Below, piece by piece: positions 37,924 through 46,536 of a stretch of DNA of 64,000 bases (positions within the stretch are counted from its first letter, which is position 1; each line of letters begins with the position of its first letter). The DNA comes from Exiguobacterium aurantiacum DSM 6208 (GTDB taxonomy: Bacteria > Bacillota > Bacilli > Exiguobacteriales > Exiguobacteriaceae). The notes beneath the pieces are model-generated. The model had not been told where the DNA came from and did no database searches. It saw only the letters and a list, made by a program, of their open reading frames with translations. The position numbers were made by a program, and so were the translations under genes. The stretch lies in contig NZ_JNIQ01000001.1 of the NCBI RefSeq assembly GCF_000702585.1, positions 1,493,001 to 1,557,000 on the forward strand. Reading direction: 5' to 3'.

Positions 37924-37935
37924 GGAGGGCTGAGC

Positions 37936-38403
37936 ATGCGTTGTCCTAAATGCGATCATAACGGAACGAGGGTGCTCGACTCCCGTCCTGTCCAAGATTT
38001 TTACTCAATTCGACGCCGCCGGGAATGTGAACAGTGCGGTTATCGGTTCACGACGTTTGAGACCGTTGAACAAACGCCGCTCATCATTGTGAAAAAAGAT
38101 GGAAATCGAGAAGAGTTCAGCCGTGAGAAAGTGCTTCGAGGCATCATACGGGCCTGTGAGAAACGACCGGTCACGCTCGAACAACTCGAAGGCGTCGTCA
38201 CAAAAGTCGAGCAGCAGTTACGTGCCCTCGGCCAGTCCGAGATTCCGAGTGAACAAGTCGGTGAACTCGTCATGAACGAGCTCGCCCGTGTCGATGAAGT
38301 GGCTTACGTCCGCTTCGCCTCGGTCTACCGCCAATTTAAAGATATCTCTGTGTTCTTTAAAGAGTTAGAAGATTTAATGAAGCAAGAGAAATCGACCAAC
38401 TAA
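37936..38403 (+). CDS. nrdR: Transcriptional repressor NrdR
   Basis: A dATP/ATP-sensing repressor of ribonucleotide reductase genes, 155 aa. The N-terminal zinc ribbon (CPKC at residues 3-6 and CEQC at about 31-34) and a following ATP-cone ([19 protein letters not shown], about 50-140) are complete. The start follows AAGGAGG. The nrdR-dnaB-dnaI order is conserved in Bacilli and links dNTP supply to replication initiation. Confidence 0.96.
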   Translation: MRCPKCDHNGTRVLDSRPVQDFYSIRRRRECEQCGYRFTTFETVEQTPLIIVKKDGNREEFSREKVLRGIIRACEKRPVTLEQLEGVVTKVEQQLRALGQSEIPSEQVGELVMNELARVDEVAYVRFASVYRQFKDISVFFKELEDLMKQEKSTN

Positions 38404-38430
38404 AGGGGCGGCCTTCTGGTCGTCCTTTTT
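38403..38430 (+). terminator. Weak terminator between nrdR and dnaB
   Basis: An 11-bp stem with three G-T wobbles (38403-38413 with 38418-38428) and a T run. It probably allows partial read-through into dnaB. Confidence 0.6.
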
Positions 38431-38445
38431 CAGGGGAGAATCATT

Positions 38446-39798
38446 ATGGAAAAAGAACGGACCATATTCGGAACCGATGAATTATTGATCATGAGTACCG
38501 GACTCATCGATCGCGAATCGTATCAGTCACTCTATCATTTGTACCAACCGGTCATCGGAGTGAGAGCGCTCGCGTTATACCAAACGCTATGGAGCGAGTT
38601 GAAACCGGGCAAGATGAAATCGAACTATATGTCGCACAGTGCGCTTTGTGAACTGCTTGATTATTCGATCAACGAGTTGACGGACAGTTTGTTCCGCCTC
38701 GAGGCGATCGGTCTCGTGCGCACGTACAAGACGAAAGATGCCCGCGTGACCCAGTACGTCTATCAACTGCGTGTACCGCTCGCACCGCACACGTTTTTAA
38801 ATGACGGGCTGTTGTCGAGTTTTCTCTTTTATAAAGTAGGAGAAGTTCGCTTCAAACAGCTGCAAGGACGGTTCACGATCGATCCGCTCCCGGCGGGCAT
38901 CGTCGAAGTGACGAAAGACTTTAATGAAGTGTTCGACGTCAAAGGCGTCAATCATATGGCGTTCACGCAAAAGAACTATGAGAAACCGGATCGGGCGAAG
39001 ATTGAAATCAACTATACGTTTGACATGGATATCGTCAAAAAGTTGACGAACTTCCCGGTCGGTTTCTTCACGAAGAAGCTTGATGAGACGATCACGAAAC
39101 TTGCCTACGTCTCCCAAATCGATGAAGAATTGATGGCGGAGATGCTGAAAGAGTATTTCGTCCACGAAGCGTACTTGCCGCTCAGTGAGCAAGAGAAGCG
39201 CGACGGATGCCGTCAAATGGTTCTTCAATTGAAGAAAAAGCAGACGCGGCACCGAAAAGTGAAGTCGGATGAGACGACAAAGGCAGCGGTTGGCGACTTG
39301 CACGACGTCGCCGTCATGGAAACGGCACACCCACATCAATACGTGTCGACGCTCCGGAAGACGCCGCAGCTCTCGAAGAGTGATGAACAGCTCATCATCG
39401 AGATGGTCGATACGCTCGGCCTCGCGCCAAGTGTCATCAATGCGTTGTTCTACTATTGTATCGAAGTGAAGAAACAGACGCGGCTCAGTGAAAATTATGT
39501 CATGCGCATCGCCACGAGCTGGAAGACGGCAGGTTACCTCCATGCGAAAGACGCGCTCGAGCAAGAAGCGACACAAGACGCCTTGATTGAGAAAAAACAA
39601 CAAAAACGCGAAAACGTGCAACGGACGACAGTCGGGGCGAGACGGAAGACACAACAGACCGAGCTACCGAAATGGCTCGAAGAGGAAGCGAAAGAGCAAC
39701 GTTCCTACGATCAGAAGCGGAAACAAGAGCTCGAGTCTTCGGTGCCAGACGACGCCGAGCTCGTCAAGCTGCTCAATGAATTGAAAGAGAAAGGATGA
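38446..39798 (+). CDS. dnaB: Replication initiation and membrane attachment protein DnaB
   Basis: The Firmicute helicase-loading protein (not the replicative helicase), 450 aa. The N-terminal winged-helix domain (about 1-110) and the DnaB/DnaD DDBH2-type helical domain (about 310-400, with the YYCIEVKKQTRLSENYVMRIATSW region) are visible. A charged, low-complexity C-terminus follows. It works with DnaD and DnaI to load DnaC at oriC and at restart sites. It overlaps the possible dnaI upstream start by a few bases, so the two are coupled. Confidence 0.93.
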   Translation: MEKERTIFGTDELLIMSTGLIDRESYQSLYHLYQPVIGVRALALYQTLWSELKPGKMKSNYMSHSALCELLDYSINELTDSLFRLEAIGLVRTYKTKDARVTQYVYQLRVPLAPHTFLNDGLLSSFLFYKVGEVRFKQLQGRFTIDPLPAGIVEVTKDFNEVFDVKGVNHMAFTQKNYEKPDRAKIEINYTFDMDIVKKLTNFPVGFFTKKLDETITKLAYVSQIDEELMAEMLKEYFVHEAYLPLSEQEKRDGCRQMVLQLKKKQTRHRKVKSDETTKAAVGDLHDVAVMETAHPHQYVSTLRKTPQLSKSDEQLIIEMVDTLGLAPSVINALFYYCIEVKKQTRLSENYVMRIATSWKTAGYLHAKDALEQEATQDALIEKKQQKRENVQRTTVGARRKTQQTELPKWLEEEAKEQRSYDQKRKQELESSVPDDAELVKLLNELKEKG

Positions 39799-39803
39799 GG
39801 GAC

Positions 39804-40718
39804 ATGGAACGCATCAATCAAACGCTTGCCCAGATGATGAATCGGAAAGAAGTGCGGGAAGCGTACGAGTCGATTCGCCGGCGAACCCTCGAGCATCCGG
39901 GCATCATCGCATTTTTACGCGCTCATCCAGAATTGGACGAGTCAGCGATCGAAATCGGCTTCACGAAGTTGAGTGAATACGCCGAACAAATGGACGGGAA
40001 GAAACTCGTGGAAGAGCATGCCGTCATCCCCGGTCATCAACCAGTCCTTTACGTCGATCTCGGACAAGTCGCGATCCGTTATGAAGAGACGGTGAAGCAT
40101 CGTCAAGCGCGGCGACAAAAAGAGATGGACCGTAAGTTCAAGAGCCTGTTCTTGCCTGAAGAAGTACGGGAAGCGAGCTTTGATTCGTTCGATTGGTCCG
40201 ATGATGCCAGAAAGATCGCGCTCCGCGAGGCGATGCGATTCGTTTCAGGCATGAAGACCGGTCAAAAAGTGAACGGGCTCTATTTACACGGCAGCTTCGG
40301 TGTCGGGAAGACGTATCTCCTCGCCGCCATCGCCAATGAGTTGAAAGTCGCGGACATCGAGACGATTCTCGTCCACGCGCCGGGCTTCGTCTCCGAGGCG
40401 AAACGGAAAATACGGACCGACTCGTTCGACTCTTTCTTGACGTCTTTCCAACACGTTCCGGTCCTATTGATTGACGACATCGGGGCGGAAGCGATCAGCC
40501 CATGGGTTCGTGACGAATTGTTCGGAATCATTTTGCAGTACCGCATGATGCACCGTCTGCCGACGTTATACAGCTCAAACTTTAGCGGAGAAGAGCTGGA
40601 GACACATTTCTCAATCGATGGTTCCCCGCAAAACAAGATGAAAGCGCAACGGCTCATGCAACGGATTTCAACGACGACGACACAAATCGAGTTGAAAGGT
40701 GAAAATCGCCGTCGTTAA
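39804..40718 (+). CDS. dnaI: Primosomal protein DnaI (helicase loader)
   Basis: An AAA+ ATPase that loads the replicative helicase. It is 304 aa from ATG 39804; in-frame ATG 39795 lies within the AAAGGATGAGG box. The N-terminal helicase-binding domain spans about 1-130. The AAA+ core has Walker A GSFGVGKTYL near 160-169, Walker B LLIDDIGAE, and an Arg-finger region RLMQRIS at the C-terminus. It has the IstB/DnaC-like fold. End of the nrdR-dnaB-dnaI cluster. Confidence 0.94.
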   Translation: MERINQTLAQMMNRKEVREAYESIRRRTLEHPGIIAFLRAHPELDESAIEIGFTKLSEYAEQMDGKKLVEEHAVIPGHQPVLYVDLGQVAIRYEETVKHRQARRQKEMDRKFKSLFLPEEVREASFDSFDWSDDARKIALREAMRFVSGMKTGQKVNGLYLHGSFGVGKTYLLAAIANELKVADIETILVHAPGFVSEAKRKIRTDSFDSFLTSFQHVPVLLIDDIGAEAISPWVRDELFGIILQYRMMHRLPTLYSSNFSGEELETHFSIDGSPQNKMKAQRLMQRISTTTTQIELKGENRRR

Positions 40719-40722
40719 AGGA

Positions 40723-40751
40723 TTGTTTTTCTCGATTAGGTTGACTATACT
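40723..40751 (+). promoter_or_regulatory. thrS promoter
   Basis: TTGTTT (40723-40728), a 17-base spacer, TATACT (40746-40751), just upstream of the T-box leader. Confidence 0.6.
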
Positions 40752-40764
40752 AATAAGCATATAA

Positions 40765-40997
40765 CCGATGCAGGAATAGAGGACACGAGATGTCGATACG
40801 GGTTTCTAAGCGAGGGAAGGTTGGTGCGAGCTTCCTAAACACGACGACCGTCTTACTCCCTCTTAGCACCGTACGGGACAATCGTGCGGCGGGTCACACT
40901 CGTTATCGTGTGTTCGAGCCAAGCTTCTGCTTGGGAACGAGGGTGGTACCACGAGAATCAAAGCTCGTCCCTTTCATAGGGATGGGCTTTTTTTATT
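40765..40997 (+). ncRNA. T-box leader (Thr) upstream of thrS
   Basis: A tRNA-sensing riboswitch filling the 309-base gap before thrS. The conserved antiterminator sequence GGGTGGTACCACG is at 40941-40953. The terminator stem is 40960-40972 with 40978-40990, followed by T. A long stem I precedes them. Its likely specifier is ACC near 40847, within a run of ACN Thr codons. Uncharged tRNA-Thr should favour read-through into thrS. The exact specifier is tentative. Confidence 0.9.
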
Positions 40998-41027
40998 TTT
41001 TTCTAAATAGAGAGGGGAAGTTGACAC

Positions 41028-42965
41028 ATGATTCATTTAACATTTCCAGATGGCGCCGTCAAAGAGTTCGAGGCGGGGATCACAGCAGAAGAAGTGGCGG
41101 GTTCGATCAGCCCAGGACTTCGTAAAAAGGCGATCGCCGCCAAAATTGACGGTGAACTGATTGACTATCGCCGTCCAATCAATCAAGACGGCCGTATCGA
41201 GCTCGTCATGCCTGACTCGGAAGACGGACTCGATTTGATGCGTCACTCGTCAGCGCACTTGATGGCACAAGCGATCAAGCGTCTTTACGGTGAAGAAGGC
41301 TCGATTTATCTCGGGATCGGCCCGACGATCGAGAACGGATTCTATTATGATATCGAGATGGACCGTCGCATCAACGAGGAAGACCTTCCAGAAATCGAGA
41401 AGATGATGAAGCGTATCGTCGACGAGAACCTCGACATCACACGTGAAGTCGTGTCACGTGACGAGGCGCTCGCCCGTTATAAAGAACTCGGGGACCCGCT
41501 CAAAATCGAATTGCTCGAAGACATTCCGGCCGATGAGACGCTCACGATGTATCATCAAGGTGAATTTTTCGACCTTTGCCGTGGACCACACGTTTCATCG
41601 ACGTCGAAATTGAAAGTGTTCAAATTGATGAGTGTCGCCGGTGCCTACTGGCGTGGCGATTCAAATAACAAAATGCTCCAACGTATTTACGGGACGGCGT
41701 GGGCGACGAAAGAACAGCTCGCGGAACATTTGCGTCTTTTAGAAGAAGCGAAAGAGCGTGATCACCGTAAACTCGGAAAAGAGCTCGATCTCTTCTTCGT
41801 CTCACAAGAAGTCGGTCAAGGCTTGCCGATGTGGCTCCCGAAAGGTGCGTCGATCCGCCGCACGGTCGAACGTTATATCGTCGACAAAGAGCTCGAACTC
41901 GGCTACCAGCATGTGTATACGCCGGTTCTCGGCTCGGTCGACCTGTATAAGACGTCTGGACACTGGGACCACTATCAAGACGACATGTTCCCGAAAATGG
42001 AGATGGACAATGAGGAACTCGTTCTCCGACCGATGAACTGCCCACACCATATGACGATTTACAAGCACGAGCCGCGCTCGTACCGTGAGTTGCCGCTTCG
42101 TATCGCTGAACTCGGCGGTATGCACCGTTACGAGATGTCTGGAGCGCTCACAGGCCTTCAACGCGTCCGTTACATGGTATTAAACGATGGACATACGTTC
42201 GTCACACCGGAACAGATGAAGCAAGAGTTCAAAGACATCGTTCATTTGATCCAAGAAGTATACGCCGACTTCGGCATTAAAGACTATCGCTTCCGCTTGT
42301 CGTATCGTGACCCGGCCGACAAAGAGAAGTACTTCGACAACGACGCGATCTGGGAGACGGCCCAACGTCAGTTGAAAGAGACGATGGACGAGCTCGGTCT
42401 CCCGTATTTCGAGGCAGACGGAGAAGCGGCGTTCTACGGACCGAAGCTTGATGTCCAAGTCCGCACGGCGCTCGGCAAAGAAGAGACGCTCTCGACCGTT
42501 CAACTCGACTTCTTGCTCCCAGAACGTTTCGACTTGACGTACACAGGTCCGGACGGCAAAGATCACCGCCCGATCGTGTTGCACCGCGGTGTCGTCTCGA
42601 CGATGGAACGGTTCGTCGCGTACTTGATCGAAGAGTACAAGGGCGCCTTCCCGACATGGCTCGCACCGGTCCAAGTGAAGTTGATCCCGGTGTCGCACGT
42701 CCATGACGAGTATGTCGCAGAAGTGAAAGCGGAGCTCGTCAAACGTGGCGTCCGCGTCGAGACGGATCTTCGCGACGAGAAACTCGGCTATAAGATTCGT
42801 GAGGCACAGATGAAGAAAATCCCGATGACGCTCGTGCTCGGCGACAAAGAGCGCGACGAGCGGGCGGTCAACATCCGCCGTTACGGCCAACAAGAACAAG
42901 TGTCGGCTTCACTCGACGAATTTATCACGTCGTTGACGGAAGAAATCGCCAATCGTTCACGTTAA
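41028..42965 (+). CDS. thrS: Threonyl-tRNA synthetase
   Basis: A class II synthetase of 645 aa. Domains: TGS (about 1-62), the SAD editing domain (about 65-230, with [16 protein letters not shown] and the DLCRGPHV zinc-like site), the catalytic core (motif 1 to 3, [22 protein letters not shown], and [20 protein letters not shown]), and the anticodon-binding domain (about 540-645). The start follows GAGGGGAAG. Expression is controlled by the Thr T-box in front. Confidence 0.98.
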   Translation: MIHLTFPDGAVKEFEAGITAEEVAGSISPGLRKKAIAAKIDGELIDYRRPINQDGRIELVMPDSEDGLDLMRHSSAHLMAQAIKRLYGEEGSIYLGIGPTIENGFYYDIEMDRRINEEDLPEIEKMMKRIVDENLDITREVVSRDEALARYKELGDPLKIELLEDIPADETLTMYHQGEFFDLCRGPHVSSTSKLKVFKLMSVAGAYWRGDSNNKMLQRIYGTAWATKEQLAEHLRLLEEAKERDHRKLGKELDLFFVSQEVGQGLPMWLPKGASIRRTVERYIVDKELELGYQHVYTPVLGSVDLYKTSGHWDHYQDDMFPKMEMDNEELVLRPMNCPHHMTIYKHEPRSYRELPLRIAELGGMHRYEMSGALTGLQRVRYMVLNDGHTFVTPEQMKQEFKDIVHLIQEVYADFGIKDYRFRLSYRDPADKEKYFDNDAIWETAQRQLKETMDELGLPYFEADGEAAFYGPKLDVQVRTALGKEETLSTVQLDFLLPERFDLTYTGPDGKDHRPIVLHRGVVSTMERFVAYLIEEYKGAFPTWLAPVQVKLIPVSHVHDEYVAEVKAELVKRGVRVETDLRDEKLGYKIREAQMKKIPMTLVLGDKERDERAVNIRRYGQQEQVSASLDEFITSLTEEIANRSR

Positions 42966-42971
42966 ACGAGG

Positions 42972-43005
42972 GACCATCCTTCTTCGGAAGGGTGGTCTTC
43001 TTTTC
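42972..43005 (+). terminator. thrS terminator
   Basis: An 11-bp stem with one wobble (42972-42982 with 42987-42997), then TTCTTTTC. Confidence 0.75.
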
Positions 43006-43068
43006 GGTCTAAAGACGGATGCGAAATAGGTGAGAGAACACGTAAGGTAGAAGAAAGGAGTGATTATC

Positions 43069-43944
43069 TTGAAATTTATGAAACCATTCGTAGCGCTGAC
43101 AATCGGTTCGGTCGTCGCGACGAGCATGATACCAAAAGTAAACGCAGAAGCCATCGTGGACGATACAATCGTCACGCTCGGGGAGTCGCTCTCCTCGAAC
43201 CAGCAACAGTGGGTGCTCGACCGCGTCGAGGCACCGGCCGGCATCGATCCGATTATCGCGACCGTGGCCGACGAAGAAAAATATTTAGGAGACGCGGTTC
43301 CACAAGCCCAGCGTGGGGGTGGGATGTACTCGTCGGCCCGCATCAAATTGATGGAGGAAGGCACAGGGTTGAACATTAAGACGGAGAACGTCACGTGGGT
43401 GACGGAAGATATGTATGCGAATGCACTCGTCACGGCCGGTGTGACCGACGCAGACATCTACATCACGTCACCGATTCGCGTGACCGGCACGTCCGCTCTC
43501 ACAGGCATCATGAAGGCGTATGACGTCACCGCCAGTGAGACGGGCATCGAATTGAGTGAAGAGCGGAAAGTGCTCGCCCAAGAAGAACTCGCCGTCACGT
43601 CAGAAATCGGGAAAACGGTCGGCCAAGACGATGTCGCGGGTCTTATGAACGAGATCAAAGCGGCGATCGCCAACGAAAAACCAGAGACGAACATCGAGAT
43701 TCGCGATATCGTCATTCAAGTGCTCAATCAAAACAACGTCCAGCTGTCAGACACGCAACTGAACCGTTTGACAGGTCTGTTCGAGAACATGCAACAAGCG
43801 AACCTCGATTGGGGATCGATCAGTGACGGGTTGAAAGGGGCCGGACAAAACGTCCAATCTTTCCTCGAACAAGAAGAAGTCAAAGGGTTCTTCGCCCGAT
43901 TGTTCGCGGCGCTCAGTAACTTCTTCAAATCGTTGACGAATTAA
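43069..43944 (+). CDS. Secreted DUF1002 protein
   Basis: A 291 aa exported protein of the DUF1002 family; function unknown. I chose TTG 43069 because AAGGAG lies eight bases upstream; GTG 43060 abuts the box and ATG 43078 is an alternative. A signal peptide (KFMKPFVALTIGSVVATSMI...NAEA) covers about 30 residues. The core contains VTLGESLSSNQQQWVL, the glycine-rich GGGMYSSARIKLMEEGTGL, and VTDADIYITSPIRVTGTSAL, features of the family. A helical C-terminal half follows. Monocistronic. Confidence 0.82.
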   Translation: MKFMKPFVALTIGSVVATSMIPKVNAEAIVDDTIVTLGESLSSNQQQWVLDRVEAPAGIDPIIATVADEEKYLGDAVPQAQRGGGMYSSARIKLMEEGTGLNIKTENVTWVTEDMYANALVTAGVTDADIYITSPIRVTGTSALTGIMKAYDVTASETGIELSEERKVLAQEELAVTSEIGKTVGQDDVAGLMNEIKAAIANEKPETNIEIRDIVIQVLNQNNVQLSDTQLNRLTGLFENMQQANLDWGSISDGLKGAGQNVQSFLEQEEVKGFFARLFAALSNFFKSLTN

Positions 43945-43950
43945 ACAGGT

Positions 43951-43978
43951 TTAAAAAAGGGCTCACGCCCTTTTTTAA
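43951..43978. terminator. Bidirectional terminator
   Basis: A 12-bp perfect stem (43951-43962 with 43967-43978) with A and T runs, serving the DUF1002 gene. It also overlaps the 3' end of the convergent small gene. Confidence 0.8.
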
Positions 43979-44184
43979 TACCAACGTTTATAGATGTAAT
44001 CCCGCGCGCTCTTGTTGTCATCGACAATCTTCAACGTGATCCGGTTCATCTCTTCGAGAAGGTCGGTCAACACCGCTTTCAGCTTCTCATCTTCAAGTCC
44101 GTGATGACGCATCGTTTCTGTAACGATCCGCTCGACTTGGTCATGATAATTATGGTCATCACCGATCTTATTTCGCCAATCCAT
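43975..44184 (-). CDS. Small hypothetical protein, 69 aa
   Basis: An unrecognised, soluble, helical and charged protein (MDWRNKIGDDHNYHDQVERI, ending in SARDYIYKRWY). The start is ATG 44184, six bases after AGGGAGGG; another ATG at 44190 touches the box. It contains no cysteine and no membrane segment. Its stop overlaps the bidirectional terminator. It lies between the DUF1002 gene and the infC operon, where B. subtilis has different genes. Confidence 0.65.
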   Translation of the reverse strand: MDWRNKIGDDHNYHDQVERIVTETMRHHGLEDEKLKAVLTDLLEEMNRITLKIVDDNKSARDYIYKRWY

Positions 44185-44295
44185 GTCCATCCCTCCCTTT
44201 TTTATTTTTATTCCCGTACAAAAGGTATTGCGAAACGATGGAATGACTGTTATTATCATAAAAGTGTGAGCTACCAATTATTCATGCGCGAATTC

Positions 44296-44324
44296 TTGAC
44301 ATCTTTTCCTGTTAGTGTTAAGAT
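44296..44324 (+). promoter_or_regulatory. infC operon promoter
   Basis: A near-ideal sigma-A promoter: TTGACA (44296-44301), a 17-base spacer, TAAGAT (44319-44324). Confidence 0.8.
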
Positions 44325-44331
44325 GACTTAG

Positions 44332-44490
44332 TGATTAAAAACAACAAAGCAGAAGCGCCCGCTTCTCACCTCGTCCGAACAGCTTCGGTCAGGTCCATCA
44401 TGTACGCAACTCAAAGTCGGAATTGTTCCGCTTTGGATTCGAAATGATGTGTGGGCGGGAAACTGCCGACGCTTTTTTTATTGCCATGTT
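44332..44490 (+). ncRNA. L20 leader (ribosomal protein autoregulatory leader)
   Basis: The structured leader of infC-rpmI-rplT, with AGAAGCG/CGCTTCT at its 5' end. A terminator-like hairpin in the GGCGGGAAACTGCC region ends at 44469-44480 with seven T. In Bacilli, L20 binds such leaders to cause premature termination. Identification is from context, layout and partial recall of the motif. Confidence 0.75.
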
Positions 44491-44538
44491 GTCTTATCAA
44501 TCTAAAACTCGTGCAATCGCACGATGGAGGTGCTAACC

Positions 44539-45054
44539 ATTAGCAAAGAGCTCTTTATCAACGAAAACATTCGTGCCCGTGAAGTTCGCTTAATTGGAGC
44601 GGACGGTGCACAACTCGGTGTGCAATCGCGCAGTGAAGCATTACGCTTGGCTGAAGAGGCTGAACTCGACTTAGTCTTGGTCGCCGACAAAGCAAACCCA
44701 CCGGTCGCTAAAATCATGGACTATGGTAAATACCGTTTCGAACTCCAGAAAAAGGAGAAAGAAGCGCGTAAAAACCAAAAGGTCATCCAATTGAAAGAAG
44801 TACGCCTCAGCCCGACAATCGAGGAAAATGATTTCCAGACGAAATTGCGTAACGCTCGCAAATTCCTTGAAAATGGAAACAAAGTGAAGGCGTCGATCCG
44901 TTTCCGCGGACGTGCCATCACACACTCGGAAATCGGCAGACGCGTTATGGAAAAATTGGCGGCGGAATGTGCCGACTTGGCAACAGTTGAACAAAAGCCG
45001 AAGATGGAAGGACGCAGCATGTTCTTAGTGCTGGCTCCGAAGAAAGAAGATTAA
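44539..45054 (+). CDS. infC: Translation initiation factor IF-3 (AUU start)
   Basis: IF-3 discriminates initiator tRNA and start codons on the 30S subunit. It is 171 aa from ATT 44539. GGAGGTG is exactly six bases before this ATT, and the next residues [19 protein letters not shown] match the IF-3 N-terminus. The ATG at 44524 overlaps the box and has no site of its own. AUU starts are a known autoregulatory feature of infC. N-domain (about 1-75), basic linker, and C-domain with [17 protein letters not shown] and RFRGRAITH are complete. Confidence 0.95.
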   Translation: MSKELFINENIRAREVRLIGADGAQLGVQSRSEALRLAEEAELDLVLVADKANPPVAKIMDYGKYRFELQKKEKEARKNQKVIQLKEVRLSPTIEENDFQTKLRNARKFLENGNKVKASIRFRGRAITHSEIGRRVMEKLAAECADLATVEQKPKMEGRSMFLVLAPKKED

Positions 45055-45084
45055 TCATCGAGTCATAGTGGGGAGGAAATACTC

Positions 45085-45279
45085 ATGCCGAAAATGAAAT
45101 CGCACCGTGGTGCTTCAAAACGTTTCAAACGTACTGCATCAGGTAAACTCAAGCGTTCACACGCTTACACAAGTCACTTGTTTGGTAACAAATCGACAAA
45201 AGCGAAACGTAAGCTCCGTAAAGGTGCTATCGTATCAGCTGGAGACTTCAAACGCATTCGCAACATGATCGCGAAGTAA
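45085..45279 (+). CDS. rpmI: 50S ribosomal protein L35
   Basis: A 64 aa, very basic large-subunit protein ([20 protein letters not shown], then [10 protein letters not shown]). Start behind GGGGAGGAAA. Second gene of the infC-rpmI-rplT operon under the L20 leader. Length and sequence are standard. Confidence 0.97.
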   Translation: MPKMKSHRGASKRFKRTASGKLKRSHAYTSHLFGNKSTKAKRKLRKGAIVSAGDFKRIRNMIAK

Positions 45280-45307
45280 TACAGAAGGAATTTAGGAGGG
45301 AAACTAT

Positions 45308-45667
45308 ATGCCACGCGTAAAAGGCGGTTATACGACTCGTCAACGTCGTAAAAAGCAAATCAAATTGGCCAAAGGTTATTATGGCGCAAAACATATTCTA
45401 TTTAAAGTAGCAAAACAACAGGTCATGAAGTCACTCATGTACGCATACCGTGACCGTCGTCAAAAGAAACGTGATTTCCGTCGTCTTTGGATCACACGTA
45501 TCAATGCGGCAGCACGCACAAACGGCCTCTCATACAGCCGTATGATGCACGGCCTCAAGCTTGCAGGGATCGACATCAACCGTAAGATGCTTGCTGAGCT
45601 TGCTGTGACGGATGCACAAGCGTTCGCGTCACTCGCTGACACAGCTAAATCAAAATTGAACGCTTAA
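45308..45667 (+). CDS. rplT: 50S ribosomal protein L20
   Basis: A 119 aa basic protein needed for early 50S assembly, and the repressor that binds the operon's own leader. It has [20 protein letters not shown] at the N-terminus, the [19 protein letters not shown] core, and the C-terminal helical RNA-binding domain. Start behind AGGAGGGAAA. Last gene of the operon, followed by a strong terminator. Confidence 0.98.
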   Translation: MPRVKGGYTTRQRRKKQIKLAKGYYGAKHILFKVAKQQVMKSLMYAYRDRRQKKRDFRRLWITRINAAARTNGLSYSRMMHGLKLAGIDINRKMLAELAVTDAQAFASLADTAKSKLNA

Positions 45668-45677
45668 TCGTTCAAAC

Positions 45678-45714
45678 GAAAGCGCCGAGATAATGTCTCG
45701 GCGCTTTCTTTTTT
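45678..45714 (+). terminator. rplT terminator
   Basis: A 13-bp perfect stem (45678-45690 with 45696-45708) followed by six T. Confidence 0.92.
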
Positions 45715-45753
45715 CTCGGTAATTTCTTAAGATGAAGAGAAGGAGGAGAACGT

Positions 45754-46008
45754 ATGGATCAATCGGTTTTAGCAATCATCGCCGTGGCGCTCATCGTCTT
45801 GAACGTCTTCACGTACATCCAAGCGAAGAACTACACGCACGGGAACGGTGATTTCAACATATTATACGCTTACGCGGGCGGCGCGATCGGTGCGCTGTTC
45901 GGGCTTCATTTGACACGCAAGAAGACCGTTCATGCCCCAAAAAGCGTCCAATTACAAGTATTGATTTTAGCAGTGGGCTGGTCTTTAATGATTTTAGTAC
46001 TGCTTTAA
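45754..46008 (+). CDS. Small membrane protein, YsdA/DUF1294-like
   Basis: An 84 aa protein with hydrophobic segments at about 4-24, 36-56 and 66-84. The middle AYAGGAIGALFGLHLTRKKT resembles the GG(x)GxxxGMxxFRHKT signature of DUF1294, and the position right after rplT is that of ysdA in B. subtilis. The N-terminal part is poorly matched, so the assignment is moderate. The start has AGAAGGAGGAG. Function unknown. Confidence 0.65.
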   Translation: MDQSVLAIIAVALIVLNVFTYIQAKNYTHGNGDFNILYAYAGGAIGALFGLHLTRKKTVHAPKSVQLQVLILAVGWSLMILVLL

Positions 46009-46031
46009 GTGGAGAATAGGAGGAGCAACCG

Positions 46032-46514
46032 GTGAACTGGACAACATTATTTGATCAGCAGCGTCGTTTGGATGAGCGGATCAAAGAAGAACATCAACTA
46101 TCCGGGAACCAATTCGATGAGCGCTTGCTCGCGTTACACGTCGAACTTGGGGAACTCGCCAATGAGACCCGTAGTTTTAAATTTTGGTCGACGAAAGGCC
46201 CGTCGCCTCAAGACGTGATCTTAGAGGAGTATGTTGACGGCATGCACTTTTTACTGTCACTCGGCCTCGCCCTCGGTTATGAACGGGAGTCGTTCCCGGC
46301 CGGTAGCTCGTATCTTGATGCGACTGATGCTTTTTTAGACGTTTTCCGGAAAGTGACGAATTTTGGTTTGTCGAAGACGGAAGCGATGTACGAGACGCTG
46401 ATGGCGGCATATCTCGAACTCGGTTATACGTTAGGGTTTAATGAAGAATTGATTATGATGGCGTATATGTCGAAAAATCAAGTGAACCATGAGCGACAAG
46501 ATCAAGGCTACTAA
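46032..46514 (+). CDS. dUTP diphosphatase, all-alpha dimeric type
   Basis: It hydrolyses dUTP to dUMP and keeps uracil out of DNA. It is 160 aa from GTG 46032 behind AGGAGGAG. The helical NTP-pyrophosphatase fold shows its metal site: LHVELGELANETRSFKFW (the E-x2-E motif) and EEYVDGMHFLLSLG (the E-x2-D motif). It resembles phage-type dimeric dUTPases used by many Bacilli. 23 bases separate it from the small membrane protein gene, so co-transcription is likely. Confidence 0.88.
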   Translation: MNWTTLFDQQRRLDERIKEEHQLSGNQFDERLLALHVELGELANETRSFKFWSTKGPSPQDVILEEYVDGMHFLLSLGLALGYERESFPAGSSYLDATDAFLDVFRKVTNFGLSKTEAMYETLMAAYLELGYTLGFNEELIMMAYMSKNQVNHERQDQGY

Positions 46515-46536
46515 ACGGAAAAAGGAGCGATATGAG

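Noticed and set aside
38797-39654. Reverse-strand ORF of 285 codons inside dnaB
   Set aside because: Long only because stop codons are rare opposite this codon usage; no ribosome site and no recognisable domain.
42180-42899. Reverse-strand ORF of 239 codons inside thrS
   Set aside because: Antisense shadow of a clear synthetase gene.
44524-44538. ATG 44524 as infC start
   Set aside because: It overlaps the ribosome-binding site used by ATT 44539 and has no site of its own.
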